DNA of 26,144 bases from a virus. The stretch is from positions 1 through 26,144 of the IMG/VR virus record IMGVR_UViG_3300009410_000009; one strand, 5' to 3'. The position numbers and the translations under genes are program-made. This document shows, piece after piece, positions 1 to 7,479 of this stretch. Under the pieces are notes generated by a model. That model searched no databases and was not told the DNA's origin. It was given only the letters and a program-made list of their open reading frames with translations. Every line of letters begins with the position of its first letter. The first letter of the stretch is position 1.

Positions 1-518
1 ACACTTCTCCTAAAGAAGTAAAAGAAGAGGCTATTGAAGAAGTAAAAGAAACGAAACAAGTTAAGCGAAAGAAACAAGTTGATTTAGATGTACTGGTTTC
101 TTGTCGGAACGTAACAGATGGTTTGCTTGTTTATGTATCTAAAAAGAATGGACTCGAAACAATTTGGTCGGAACATAGTGCTGAAGAAACTTTAACTGTC
201 GGTGAACTTTTAACCATGAAAGCTTCTCAACCGAAGTTCTTAAAAGAGCCTTGGATTATCATTGACGATGAAGAAGTTGCGGAGCATTTAGGATTAACTA
301 AAATGTACGAAAAATTAGTTGGAATTGAAGACTTGGATGAGTTCTTTGAATTGTCGATTAATGAAATGGAAAATATTTTAGGTAAACTTCCTAAAGGTCT
401 TAAGGAAACAGTTGCAATTCGTGCAAGAAAAAAATTTGAAGATGAAACACTTTACGACACACGTAAAATTAGACTTCTCGAAGATAAGTTGAAAATTGAC
501 TTAAGTATTCTTCGATAA
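1..518 (+). CDS. Conserved phage neck-region protein, 5' end outside window
   Basis: The reading frame (codons from base 3) is open to the left edge of the window, so the TTG near 123 is not a credible start and the gene begins upstream. The first visible ~27 codons are rich in Lys and Glu and look like a flexible linker. The rest is a compact domain with a motif around SKKNGLETIW, the segment EPWIIIDDEEVAEHLGL, and a charged helical C-terminus. Its place just before the connector genes suggests a head or neck role. I recognise the general pattern from Gram-positive phage structural modules but cannot name a function. It stops 17 nt before the next start, so it is co-transcribed with the genes that follow. 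Confidence 0.75.
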   Translation, partial: TSPKEVKEEAIEEVKETKQVKRKKQVDLDVLVSCRNVTDGLLVYVSKKNGLETIWSEHSAEETLTVGELLTMKASQPKFLKEPWIIIDDEEVAEHLGLTKMYEKLVGIEDLDEFFELSINEMENILGKLPKGLKETVAIRARKKFEDETLYDTRKIRLLEDKLKIDLSILR

Positions 519-535
519 TAGGGAGGTGCTAATAA

Positions 536-961
536 ATGGCAACCCCTTATGAAGAAATCTATTCTAGGTTTTTACCTAAAATTACAGACTACTCATTTGT
601 CAATCTAACGGATGCTGAAGTTGAGGATAACCTAGAAACATTTATGAAGTCATCGGTAATTAAGTTTAGATACTGTGATAAATTGAGTGATCGAGATGAT
701 ACACTTAAGCAGTTTAATCTTGATTTAACTGAAGAAGAGCAGGAAATAATATCAGTCTTAATGTGTGTAGAATACTTAACGCCTAAATTATTAACAGACG
801 ATCTATTGAAACAAACCTTAAATTCAAAGGACTATAAACTATACTCTCAAGCGAATCATGCAAAAGAAATTCGTTCACTAAGAGATAAGTATCAGCAAGA
901 AGCAAATAATCTAATGATACTCTATACATTCAGCAAGAGTAAGATGGATGGTTTCAAATGA
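536..961 (+). CDS. Probable head-tail connector (adaptor-like) protein
   Basis: 141 aa, ATG preceded by GGGAGG about 9 nt upstream. It is a small, acidic, helical protein with Leu/Glu-rich helices. The segment LMCVEYLTPKLLTDDLLKQ followed by SKDYKLYSQANHAKEIRSLR resembles small phage head-tail adaptor proteins that cap the portal. The assignment rests on position (after the head genes and before the tail tube), size and helical character, not on a diagnostic motif. Its stop overlaps the next start (ATGA), indicating translational coupling. Confidence 0.5.
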   Translation: MATPYEEIYSRFLPKITDYSFVNLTDAEVEDNLETFMKSSVIKFRYCDKLSDRDDTLKQFNLDLTEEEQEIISVLMCVEYLTPKLLTDDLLKQTLNSKDYKLYSQANHAKEIRSLRDKYQQEANNLMILYTFSKSKMDGFK

Positions 962-1269
962 TTAATATGGATAGCACCCTATTTGACAGTTATTTAGAAA
1001 TCACTAAGAATCGTATTTTTAAAATACTCCCCTTGCTAGAAGATAAGAATGAAGGTTTATATCATTATATTGACTCTTTGCTTTTTGAAATTTATGGTCT
1101 TCAGTATGTCATTAACGGTGTTAAAGATTCTCACAACTATTTATCTTTACTATGTACCCTTGAATCCATACTAGATGAAGTAATTGTTCGAGAAAGAGAT
1201 TTAAAGTTTATTAGGAGTGAAATCTTTAGGTCTATAGGGACAGTTGAAAAACTTCAGAAAGGAGAGTGA
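958..1269 (+). CDS. Small phage neck-module protein of unknown function
   Basis: 103 aa, starting at the ATG that overlaps the previous stop. A second in-frame ATG lies at 967; the upstream purine tract at about 945-950 (GGATGG) suits 958. The protein is helical, with alternating Leu/Ile and charged residues and no membrane segment or known motif. Its position between two connector-like genes implies a neck or minor head role. Unknown function. Confidence 0.7.
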   Translation: MINMDSTLFDSYLEITKNRIFKILPLLEDKNEGLYHYIDSLLFEIYGLQYVINGVKDSHNYLSLLCTLESILDEVIVRERDLKFIRSEIFRSIGTVEKLQKGE

Positions 1270-1271
1270 AT

Positions 1272-1928
1272 ATGGGTTATTTAAATACATATCGTAGCAG
1301 ATTGAACGCTAATGGAAGTAATTCTATGGATAGTATTGTTCAAGGAAGCAAACAAACAGTAAAGAATAACTTTAGTAACTCTCTGTTTTCTGAGGTTGTT
1401 TTAATTGATGATGTTGAATATGAGGTAATTGTTACTCAGGAGAAGCTAAGTGAAAATAAGAAAATCTTACTGCATCCAGATACAAAGATTGATATTGGTG
1501 CAACTGTAAAAATTAAGGAATTACCTTATCTTGTCATGGACTTTCTTGGTGATGGTATCAATGAAGTGTATCCAACAGCAACCTTGAGACTATGTAACTC
1601 TACCTTCCCTATTGAGTCAAATAATACATCGGTTTTAATCGGTACAGATTCTTACGGAAGACCTGTATATTCAGACCAGTCTACAGTCACAAATACACCT
1701 TGCATTGTTGAAACGAAGTATTACTTTAATAATCGGAACGAACAAATCACACTTCCAGAGGACAGAATGCTCATTACGATGCAATATCAAGATGCCCCTA
1801 ACATTGAAGTTGGTAAAGAATTTGAAATGTATAAATCAAGGTTTAAAATAACTCATTTTGATTTCTCAAAAGTTATCAACGGTAAGGGAGTTATGGTATT
1901 TACTGGTGAGAGGGTGATGGATAAATAA
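1272..1928 (+). CDS. Probable head-closure or neck protein
   Basis: 218 aa from the ATG at 1272. This start is chosen over the GTG at 1266 because the strong site GAAAGGAGAG at 1257-1266 would overlap the GTG. The N-terminus begins MGYLNTYRSRLNANG and the remainder is mostly beta-rich, with several YxVxxxxL-type strands, as expected of an oligomeric connector such as a stopper. No enzyme motif is visible. The stop overlaps the following ATG (TAATG), so it is coupled to the next gene. The precise role is inferred from order only. Confidence 0.55.
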   Translation: MGYLNTYRSRLNANGSNSMDSIVQGSKQTVKNNFSNSLFSEVVLIDDVEYEVIVTQEKLSENKKILLHPDTKIDIGATVKIKELPYLVMDFLGDGINEVYPTATLRLCNSTFPIESNNTSVLIGTDSYGRPVYSDQSTVTNTPCIVETKYYFNNRNEQITLPEDRMLITMQYQDAPNIEVGKEFEMYKSRFKITHFDFSKVINGKGVMVFTGERVMDK

Positions 1929-2434
1929 TGGGAATGTATAGAAATATCCAAGATATTCTCAATGTTCTATGGAATGATGAAGAATTATTGAGATTGCTAA
2001 CCTATATGCCTGAAAGTATCCTCACTAATACCCCTGATCCACTTGACTCTTCATTGGAAAATATCTTAGATAAGACGATTGAGGAACAGTGGAAAATCCG
2101 TAATGATTCAATCATGCTCACACCTAAAGATGATGATTTAGTCGAGAATCGTAAGTGTCGATTATTTGTCTATCTAGGTGACAGAGAGCCGAATAGAGGG
2201 AATTATCATACCGCTACTCAAGAGTTAGTCATTGATATGTTATGCCACTCTGACTATGAAAATGGGGACATGAGAACAACTCGAATTGGTGATAGATTGA
2301 ATGAATTGTTTGCTATGGAAAGAGTGACTGGATTTGGGAAAACGGATTATGTAAGAGGTGCGATTATCAGCAGAACACCAAGTCAATATGTCGGGTATAG
2401 ACATATTTATAGCTTTGGTGGGATGAAGAAATGA
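1928..2434 (+). CDS. Probable tail terminator or tail-completion protein
   Basis: 168 aa. It begins at the ATG overlapping the stop of the previous gene and ends overlapping the next ATG. The N-terminal half is helical, and the C-terminal half alternates short strands (RKCRLFVYLGD, TQELVIDMLCH, DYVRGAIIS). This layout recalls phage tail-terminator proteins, which have an alpha/beta fold and sit just before the tail tube gene. No catalytic residues are seen. Alternative: another connector subunit. Confidence 0.5.
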   Translation: MGMYRNIQDILNVLWNDEELLRLLTYMPESILTNTPDPLDSSLENILDKTIEEQWKIRNDSIMLTPKDDDLVENRKCRLFVYLGDREPNRGNYHTATQELVIDMLCHSDYENGDMRTTRIGDRLNELFAMERVTGFGKTDYVRGAIISRTPSQYVGYRHIYSFGGMKK

Positions 2435-3147
2435 AGGATATTAAAGACTTCTACATATTAGGACTACCTATCGAGACTGAAATAGGTTTAGTTAGGTTTC
2501 TTAAAGTTAAAGAATATCCTGATTATCATGGTGATTTACAACTAATGTCACTAAATAAAAATAACTTAATTTACAATCTATCTAAAACAAATAAGTCAGG
2601 CAGTAATACGGAATTAATCAACCTAATCAGACAAGAAGATAGTTTTTTTAAGACAGTGGTATCGATTCCTGAATTGTCATTGGCATATGCTCGTGTGTTT
2701 GAAAGAGTATTTGTTGAAGATGATGTGATTCCAAAGTTAACTGAAGATAATTTTGATTATTATAGGAAATTAGTTTTGGTCATGAACTGCAATAAAGAGG
2801 AAATAGTAAACCCTAACCCTGAAATCCAACGTGCAATTGAGAGAAGTAAACGTGTTAAAAGTCAAGAAGGTGAATCCCTTCATTTCTCTGACATTGTAAC
2901 AAGTGTGGTTGGATTTAATGGACTATCTTATGCTGATATAAATGAATTTACTATTTATCAATTATATATGACATTTCATCGAATTGGTCAATTTAAAAAT
3001 TATGATACTACTACTCTATTCAAAACAGCGTTTGAGAAAGTAGATATTGATAGTTGGAGTAAACATATTGACTTGTTTGCTGAAGAGAAGCATTTTGTGA
3101 CAGAGCAACAATTTAAAAAATCTGTAGGCAGTTTGTTTGATGAGTAG
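2431..3147 (+). CDS. Phage structural-module protein of unknown function
   Basis: 238 aa. The ATG overlaps the previous stop, with a purine-rich site (GGTGGGATGAAG) upstream. The protein is mixed alpha/beta; the C-terminal 100 residues are helical and include FNGLSYADINEFTIYQLYMTF and GQFKNYDTTTLF, which looks like a conserved domain of Gram-positive phage tail modules. No membrane segment. It is the last gene before a terminator that separates the neck genes from the tail tube gene. I cannot assign a function. Confidence 0.65.
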   Translation: MKDIKDFYILGLPIETEIGLVRFLKVKEYPDYHGDLQLMSLNKNNLIYNLSKTNKSGSNTELINLIRQEDSFFKTVVSIPELSLAYARVFERVFVEDDVIPKLTEDNFDYYRKLVLVMNCNKEEIVNPNPEIQRAIERSKRVKSQEGESLHFSDIVTSVVGFNGLSYADINEFTIYQLYMTFHRIGQFKNYDTTTLFKTAFEKVDIDSWSKHIDLFAEEKHFVTEQQFKKSVGSLFDE

Positions 3148-3170
3148 ATATAGTCTGCTCATTTTTATTA
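3139..3170 (+). terminator. Intrinsic terminator after the neck genes
   Basis: The stem TGAGTAG (3141-3147) pairs with CTGCTCA (3155-3161), with one G-U pair, extends by A-T on the outside, and is followed by TTTTTATTATTTATTTTT. The stop codon of the preceding gene lies in the 5' arm. It probably lets the tail tube gene be expressed at a different level from the neck genes. Confidence 0.65.
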
Positions 3171-3204
3171 TTTATTTTTACAAACTTAAGGAGGAAATTA
3201 AACT

Positions 3205-3942
3205 ATGGTAAAACTTTTAATTAGTGATACGGCAGACGCAGTTATTAAACGTAAATCAGACAATCATGTGTTTATTACTGCTGAAACTCAGTTAGCATCA
3301 ATTAGTCAGACATTGGGAATTAATGAGAAAATTTTCGGGTCGATTGGAAATAAACCTTTAGCTATTATGAGAGGGCAAAAAGAGGTTACTTCTACATTAC
3401 GGAACGCTTTCTATGATAAAGAAATTCTAAGTATGACACAAGGGGTTTCTGTTAAAGAAGATGGAACTGTCACAGTGTACAAACGTGAGGATGGATTAAC
3501 CGTCACAGATAATGCTGGTGTGCTAGAAGTTGAAATTACTGGAACTCCAGTAGGAACAACTGCCTATGTGCGAAATGAAGTAGGTGAAACCGTCCAAGCG
3601 ACTATTACCGCTAAAAAAGTTACAGTTCCTACTGGACACGCTATGATGTCAGATTTAGTTAGCGTAACGTACCAAGCATCTGTGACTGGCGACATTGTGG
3701 AATTAGATTCTGATAAATTTGCAGAAGCACATGTAATTGAATACCACACGATTGCATACGACCCATCTACAAATAGAGTAGTTAAAGATATTTATATTCA
3801 ACTTGACCATGTTATTCCTTCTGGGGAATTCGAGTTATCGTTTGAAAATGGAGCGGCAATCGCCCCTGAAATTAATTTTGAAGCTCTAGCTGCACCTAAT
3901 AGCACTCAGATTGGAAGGATTGTGGAAGTCACAAGACCCTAA
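3205..3942 (+). CDS. Major tail tube protein
   Basis: 245 aa, ATG with a strong AAGGAGG site 11 nt upstream. The sequence is beta-strand and Thr/Val rich throughout, typical of tail tube subunits, and the gene sits between the terminator-like neck genes and the small genes preceding the tape measure, as expected of a siphovirus. The middle (~residues 85-155) has Gly/Thr-rich segments such as VTGTPVGTTAYVRNE-like strands that may be an inserted Ig-like or loop region. The reading frame ends in CCC-TAA, and the +1 frame continues for 20 codons (see the recoding site). It is preceded by a terminator and so may have its own transcript. YomR of SPbeta is a possible counterpart; this is not certain. 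Confidence 0.7.
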   Translation: MVKLLISDTADAVIKRKSDNHVFITAETQLASISQTLGINEKIFGSIGNKPLAIMRGQKEVTSTLRNAFYDKEILSMTQGVSVKEDGTVTVYKREDGLTVTDNAGVLEVEITGTPVGTTAYVRNEVGETVQATITAKKVTVPTGHAMMSDLVSVTYQASVTGDIVELDSDKFAEAHVIEYHTIAYDPSTNRVVKDIYIQLDHVIPSGEFELSFENGAAIAPEINFEALAAPNSTQIGRIVEVTRP

Positions 3943-4003
3943 AGATGGGGTATTTTTAACCCCTTATCAATGGTATGAAGATGAAGATGTCAAATTATTT
4001 TAA
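3937..4003 (+). other. Candidate +1 recoding site and C-terminal extension of the tail tube
   Basis: The last sense codon is CCC (3937-3939) and the stop is TAA (3940-3942). If the proline tRNA slips from CCC to CCT, the next codon is AAA at 3941, and the +1 frame reads DGVFLTPYQWYEDEDVKLF before TAA at 4001-4003. SPP1 makes a long form of its tail tube protein by +1 frameshifting at the 3' end of its tube gene, so this is a known kind of event. The extension here is short and acidic. Confidence 0.5.
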
Positions 4004-4100
4004 TAGATAAAAAATAAGTAGATAAACAGTAGCGGATAGATTGAATATTCATGAGTTCAATTGAAAAGGATTGCTCAAATCCCTTCCGTTATTTTTCTTG

Positions 4101-4120
4101 AGATATATTCGAATATATCT
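4101..4120. repeat. Perfect 20-bp palindrome
   Basis: AGATATATTC followed directly by GAATATATCT equals its own reverse complement over all 20 bases, with no loop. It lies 24 nt before the start codon of the broken small gene and 10 nt before its AGGAGG. It has no T-run directly after it, so it is not a classical terminator. A dimeric repressor or activator site is the simplest reading. Confidence 0.85.
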
Positions 4121-4143
4121 TAACAATATAAGGAGGAAAATGA

Positions 4144-4356
4144 ATGTCATATAAAAATAAGTTACTACTTACTGACGGGGCTTACCGTCCAATTCCTCAA
4201 TGGTATGACCCTACACTGATACATTTAAACCATTAACCAATACCAATAACAGCAAAATTATTAACGATGAAACTGACCCTGTTAAAGTAGATGGTAAAGT
4301 ACAACTAACGGGGAGTAATGTGAAACTAAGTTGGGCAAGGTAAACTTCCTGCTTAA
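4144..4356 (+). pseudogene. Twice-frameshifted small phage protein gene
   Basis: AGGAGG at 4131-4136 precedes the ATG at 4144, giving MSYKNKLLLTDGAYRPIPQWYDP and then a premature stop at 4234-4236. The -1 frame from 4215 (TDTFKPLTNTNNSKIINDE, DPVKVDGKVQLTGSNVKLS) continues the protein sensibly. Removing one T near 4329-4332 returns to the original frame and ends GQGKLPA at TAA 4354-4356. Two compensating indels therefore hide a protein of about 70 aa. The intact start and ribosome site suggest recent decay or sequencing error. The function of the family is unknown to me. The remainder of 3943-4472 holds the tail-tube extension, the 20-bp palindrome and the recombinase promoter. Confidence 0.6.
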
Positions 4357-4404
4357 TCAAGCAAACGAGGGTCGAATGTTAGATAAGGAATTTCATATAA
4401 TTAG

Positions 4405-4434
4405 TTGACAAAAATTCTTAAAACATGCTATCCT
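4405..4434 (+). promoter_or_regulatory. SigA-type promoter of the first recombinase
   Basis: A perfect TTGACA (4405-4410), an 18-nt spacer, and an extended -10 TGCTATCCT (hexamer TATCCT 4429-4434). Transcription would start near 4441, about 32 nt before the recombinase ATG, directly at an AT-rich TATAAATAA element. The -10 box lies within the left arm of an inverted repeat. Confidence 0.75.
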
Positions 4435-4475
4435 TTAAATATAAATAATTAAATATATAAGGAGAGGATAGCATG
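4424..4475. repeat. 11-bp inverted repeat spanning -10 box and start codon
   Basis: CATGCTATCCT (4424-4434) and AGGATAGCATG (4465-4475) are perfect reverse complements separated by 30 nt. The left arm covers the -10 hexamer; the right arm covers the recombinase start codon; the ribosome site AAGGAG lies in the loop. In a read-through transcript this would form a stem over the start codon. A transcript from the local promoter would lack the left arm. Confidence 0.85.
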
Positions 4476-5330
4476 AAACTTTCAGAAGCTTATGAAGTCT
4501 ATGAAATTGATAAAAGGATACTTGGTTACTCTGAATACACATTTAAGGCATATCGAATACAAAATAATTTATTAATTAAACACTTCGGAAATGCGGATGT
4601 CGAAACTATTACATATTCACAACTAAAACAATATTTAGGTAAAGATGCTCAAAGATTAAAACCCTCATCACTTGGTCATAGAGTGAGATTTCTTAGATCA
4701 TTATTTAGATATCTTCACGAAGAAGGACTTATCCCAAATAATCCGGCTTCAAAACTAAGAGAACCGAAAAATGAACAGCGTATCCCAAAGTATGTCAAAC
4801 AAGAAGATTTAGAATGTCTGCGTGAATACTGTAAAATTCCACTCGAACACTGTTTACTAGAATTAATGTACTCATCTGGAATGAGAGTTGGTGAAGTTTT
4901 CAGTGTAGATATAGCACATATCGACTGGGATAGAAGGTCAATAGTTGTTTTTGGTAAAGGTTCAAAAGAAAGAGAAGTATATTTCAGTGTAAAATGTAAA
5001 TATTGGCTTAAGAAATACATAGACTCCAGAAGTGATGAAAACCCTGCTTTATTCATAACTCAGAGAAAGCAAAGTGGTGAGTATAAGCGATTATCTATTC
5101 ATCAAATGAGATGGACATTAAAACAAATCGCTAAACGTTCAAGTATTAATGTTAATATATACCCTCATCGAATGAGACATAGTTTAGCGCAGTCGCTTTT
5201 AAATAATGACTGTCCAATTGAAATGATACAATCTATACTCGGTCACTCTAAAATTGAGACTACTAAGCTATATTTATATTTGCATGGAGATAAACGAAGA
5301 GAAGTTTATAATAGATATTTTCTAGGTTAA
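4473..5330 (+). CDS. Tyrosine recombinase, Xer/integrase type
   Basis: 285 aa. Residues 1-~100 form the SAM-like core-binding domain; residues ~105-285 form the catalytic domain. The full active-site set is visible: Arg138 (SSGMRVGE), Lys162 (FGKGSK), His232 and Arg235 (PHRMRHS), His258 (LGHSKIETT) and the nucleophile Tyr267. It should therefore be catalytically able to cut and rejoin DNA. It has its own promoter and terminator and sits between the tail tube gene and the tail-assembly genes, so it looks like an inserted cassette rather than the phage's attachment integrase. A start-codon hairpin probably silences it in late read-through mRNA. Alternative role: dimer resolution or a DNA-binding regulator, since SPbeta uses recombinase-fold proteins in regulation. 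Confidence 0.9.
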   Translation: MKLSEAYEVYEIDKRILGYSEYTFKAYRIQNNLLIKHFGNADVETITYSQLKQYLGKDAQRLKPSSLGHRVRFLRSLFRYLHEEGLIPNNPASKLREPKNEQRIPKYVKQEDLECLREYCKIPLEHCLLELMYSSGMRVGEVFSVDIAHIDWDRRSIVVFGKGSKEREVYFSVKCKYWLKKYIDSRSDENPALFITQRKQSGEYKRLSIHQMRWTLKQIAKRSSINVNIYPHRMRHSLAQSLLNNDCPIEMIQSILGHSKIETTKLYLYLHGDKRREVYNRYFLG

Positions 5331-5353
5331 TATAAATAACTCTATATATTAAT

Positions 5354-5382
5354 AACTACCTATAGTGGTAGTTTATTTTTTA
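5354..5382 (+). terminator. Intrinsic terminator after the first recombinase
   Basis: AACTACC (5354-5360) pairs with GGTAGTT (5367-5373) around a 6-nt loop, followed by TTATTTTTT. It closes the recombinase transcription unit. A TATAAATAAC element (5331-5340) sits between the recombinase stop and this hairpin. Confidence 0.8.
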
Positions 5383-5470
5383 GCACAATAAAACCAACAT
5401 TTTATTATGAATATTTAGTAGTATAAGTCACTTATGCAACGATTTAAGGATATAAAAGGAGGAATTTTAC

Positions 5471-6013
5471 ATGGCAAAAAATAAGGATTTGAAATTATCT
5501 AAAGTTAAGAGCCTAGCTAAGAAAGCACATACAAAAGAAAAATATGAATTAGAAGATGGTTCAACTATTACATTCTACCCTGTATTCCCTGATTTATTAA
5601 TTGAGGAAATGTTAGAAGAGTTACAAGCACACATGAAAGTCCTCAATGAAAAGGAAATTAACCTATCCGAGAAAATGAATTTATACCTCATCAATATCAT
5701 GGTAATTAAATATTTCACCCATTTCAAGAAAGATATGCCTAATGCTATTCTAGGTGAAGATAATGAAGCAGGATTACTGGATTGGTTAAATCATTTTGCT
5801 GATACAGGCTTAATGAAAATAATTATGGAAGAAGTATTTCTTAAGGATCAGGTCATCAAAGTGTTTGATAAGATTACTGAATTTATAGGTTCTACAATGT
5901 TCCTTGAAGAATTAGGTGAGAAAACTCAAGAACATGTTCAACGCTTAAAATTACAGAATGCTGATGTTTTTAGTAAGTTGAATAATCTTGACAATGTAAA
6001 GGCTGATGTATAG
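5471..6013 (+). CDS. Probable tail assembly chaperone
   Basis: 180 aa, ATG with AAAGGAGG 9-10 nt upstream. It has a basic N-terminus, then a short beta segment (YELEDGSTITFYPVFP) and a long helical acidic body. This composition, and its place between tail tube and tape measure, fit the chaperones that coat the tape measure during tail assembly. I looked for a heptameric slippery site near its 3' end, because many chaperone genes frameshift into a longer form, and saw none. The stop TAG shares its G with the next GTG start. Assignment is by context. Confidence 0.5.
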   Translation: MAKNKDLKLSKVKSLAKKAHTKEKYELEDGSTITFYPVFPDLLIEEMLEELQAHMKVLNEKEINLSEKMNLYLINIMVIKYFTHFKKDMPNAILGEDNEAGLLDWLNHFADTGLMKIIMEEVFLKDQVIKVFDKITEFIGSTMFLEELGEKTQEHVQRLKLQNADVFSKLNNLDNVKADV

Positions 6014-6435
6014 TGGAATTCAATAATCTCAAAGATCTAGAGAAATACGTTAATAAAATGGCAGCAGAAGCAATGTCTAAAGGTAGGGCTGTAAAGGAAA
6101 CAGTTATTAATGAAGGTAAGAAACGTGTTCAAGAGGACGTTTATGATGTTTATCCAGAACCAAAAGTATATGAAAGAACGGGTGGTCTAAAAGAGGATTG
6201 GAATTGGCAGGACACCCCTGATGGAATTGAAATTATCAATACTCGTACTGATAAAGATAGTGGTAAGTATATCGTTGACACAATTGAATACGGAAGAAAT
6301 TATGACTATGAATTTGAATATTCTAATAAACCAAGACCATTCATTGAGAATACTCGTGAAGCTTTGAGGGATAGTGATAAATTAAAGAATGCTATGAAAC
6401 GGGACTTGAAATCATTAGGCGTAGATGTAGAATAA
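6013..6435 (+). CDS. HK97 gp10-like minor tail/neck protein
   Basis: 140 aa, GTG start overlapping the previous stop (TAGTG). The pattern of an N-terminal helix rich in Lys/Glu/Ala (NEGKKRVQEDVYDVYP) followed by YERTGGLKEDW, then strands ending near EYGRNYDYEFE and KPRPFIENTREAL, fits the HK97-gp10 family, in which R-T-G-x-L and a C-terminal R-P-F motif are typical. Members join head to tail or complete the tail. In SPbeta-like gene order it sits near the chaperone, as here. Confidence 0.7.
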   Translation: MEFNNLKDLEKYVNKMAAEAMSKGRAVKETVINEGKKRVQEDVYDVYPEPKVYERTGGLKEDWNWQDTPDGIEIINTRTDKDSGKYIVDTIEYGRNYDYEFEYSNKPRPFIENTREALRDSDKLKNAMKRDLKSLGVDVE

Positions 6436-6448
6436 ATGATTTAATATT
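6431..6448 (+). repeat. AT-rich repeat, diverged copy
   Basis: AATAAATGATTTAATATT differs at two positions from the copy at 7560-7577 (AATAAATAACTTAATATT). It lies immediately before the GGAGG of the second recombinase. Confidence 0.5.
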
Positions 6449-6462
6449 GGAGGTGTAGTCTA

Positions 6463-7479
6463 TTGGGAAAAGTGAAAAGAGTTAAATATTTTACAGATGA
6501 GAAAAAAGCACTTATCAATCCAGAAAACCAAAAGAAGTATGATAAATATTTAAACTCGAATATTATTAAAAATAGAGATGTAAAAGATACAACTTACAAA
6601 GTCTATCAAAACTACATGTCTCACTTTCTAGTTTATCTTGCTGAAAACTGGAACAATATCGACCTTTATAGTGAAGAATTTATGGAAGATGCTATTGATA
6701 TTATGGAGGGATACATAAGTTTCTTGCAAGATACTCTTTTTAACAACAAAAAAGTTATCAATACAAAGATTAGCACTGTTTCCTCATTTTATGGATGGAG
6801 TCTTAAGCGTAAATATATTAATAGACACCCATTTGATAAACAATTGGATAGGATGAAAGGTGCTAACGAAGAGAAAATTATTAGTTCATATTATCTCGAT
6901 GAAGAACAAATCAACCTTGTGACAAAAACACTTAAAAGTGATCAGAAGACATATGACATTCAAGATAGATTAATCTGGGGCATTATGATTGATTCTGCAA
7001 ACAGAGTAGGCGCTATTTCAAAATTAACACTATCATCACTTGATTTGGATAGTATGGTTTTCACTGATATTAGGGAAAAACGTGGGTATAAAGTTGAGGT
7101 GGTTTTTGAAGAAGAAACTAAAGTGCTGATTGAAGAATGGTTAGAAATGAGAAAAGAAATGGATAATCTTGAAATTGACTCTTTCTTTATTACTAGATAT
7201 AAAGGTGAATATAGACCAATGACTAAATCAACCATTCAGGAAAGAACTAAGAAAATAGGATATATTTTAGGTTTGGATGATTTTAGAAGTCACTGTATAC
7301 GTAAAACTTCATTAAACCAAATCTATGTGCAAACTGGCGATTTATCATTAGCTGCCGAAATGGGAAATCACAAATCAGTTGAAACTACACGTCAAAGTTA
7401 CATCAAACCACAAAGTAAAACTGAGGTTCGTGAAAAGATTGCGAAGTTAAGACAGAGAAAAAAGCAGGAAGATGAATAA
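6463..7479 (+). CDS. Tyrosine recombinase, YomM-like
   Basis: 338 aa, TTG start with TTGGAGGTG about 8-12 nt upstream. Residues ~40-125 resemble a core-binding domain and ~145-338 a catalytic domain. Visible active-site residues are Arg181 (SANRVGA), a Lys near 206-210 (REKRGYK), His277 and Arg280 (RSHCIRKT), His303 (MGNHKSVETT) and Tyr313 (RQSYIKP). It therefore keeps the residues needed for strand exchange, unlike the SPbeta master repressor MrpR/YopR, which has this fold but lacks catalysis. SPbeta carries a recombinase gene, yomM, within its tail module, and this is the best positional match. It is only distantly similar to the recombinase at 4473. A diverged AT-rich repeat precedes its ribosome site. 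Confidence 0.85.
   Translation: MGKVKRVKYFTDEKKALINPENQKKYDKYLNSNIIKNRDVKDTTYKVYQNYMSHFLVYLAENWNNIDLYSEEFMEDAIDIMEGYISFLQDTLFNNKKVINTKISTVSSFYGWSLKRKYINRHPFDKQLDRMKGANEEKIISSYYLDEEQINLVTKTLKSDQKTYDIQDRLIWGIMIDSANRVGAISKLTLSSLDLDSMVFTDIREKRGYKVEVVFEEETKVLIEEWLEMRKEMDNLEIDSFFITRYKGEYRPMTKSTIQERTKKIGYILGLDDFRSHCIRKTSLNQIYVQTGDLSLAAEMGNHKSVETTRQSYIKPQSKTEVREKIAKLRQRKKQEDE

Noticed and set aside
123-131. TTG at 123 as the start of the first gene
   Set aside because: The same frame is open to base 3 with sensible Lys/Glu-rich coding sequence, and no ribosome site precedes 123.
5940-6020. Frameshift site at the end of the tail chaperone gene
   Set aside because: No X-XXY-YYZ slippery heptamer or CCC-stop is visible, and the next frame encodes a separate HK97 gp10-like protein with its own start.
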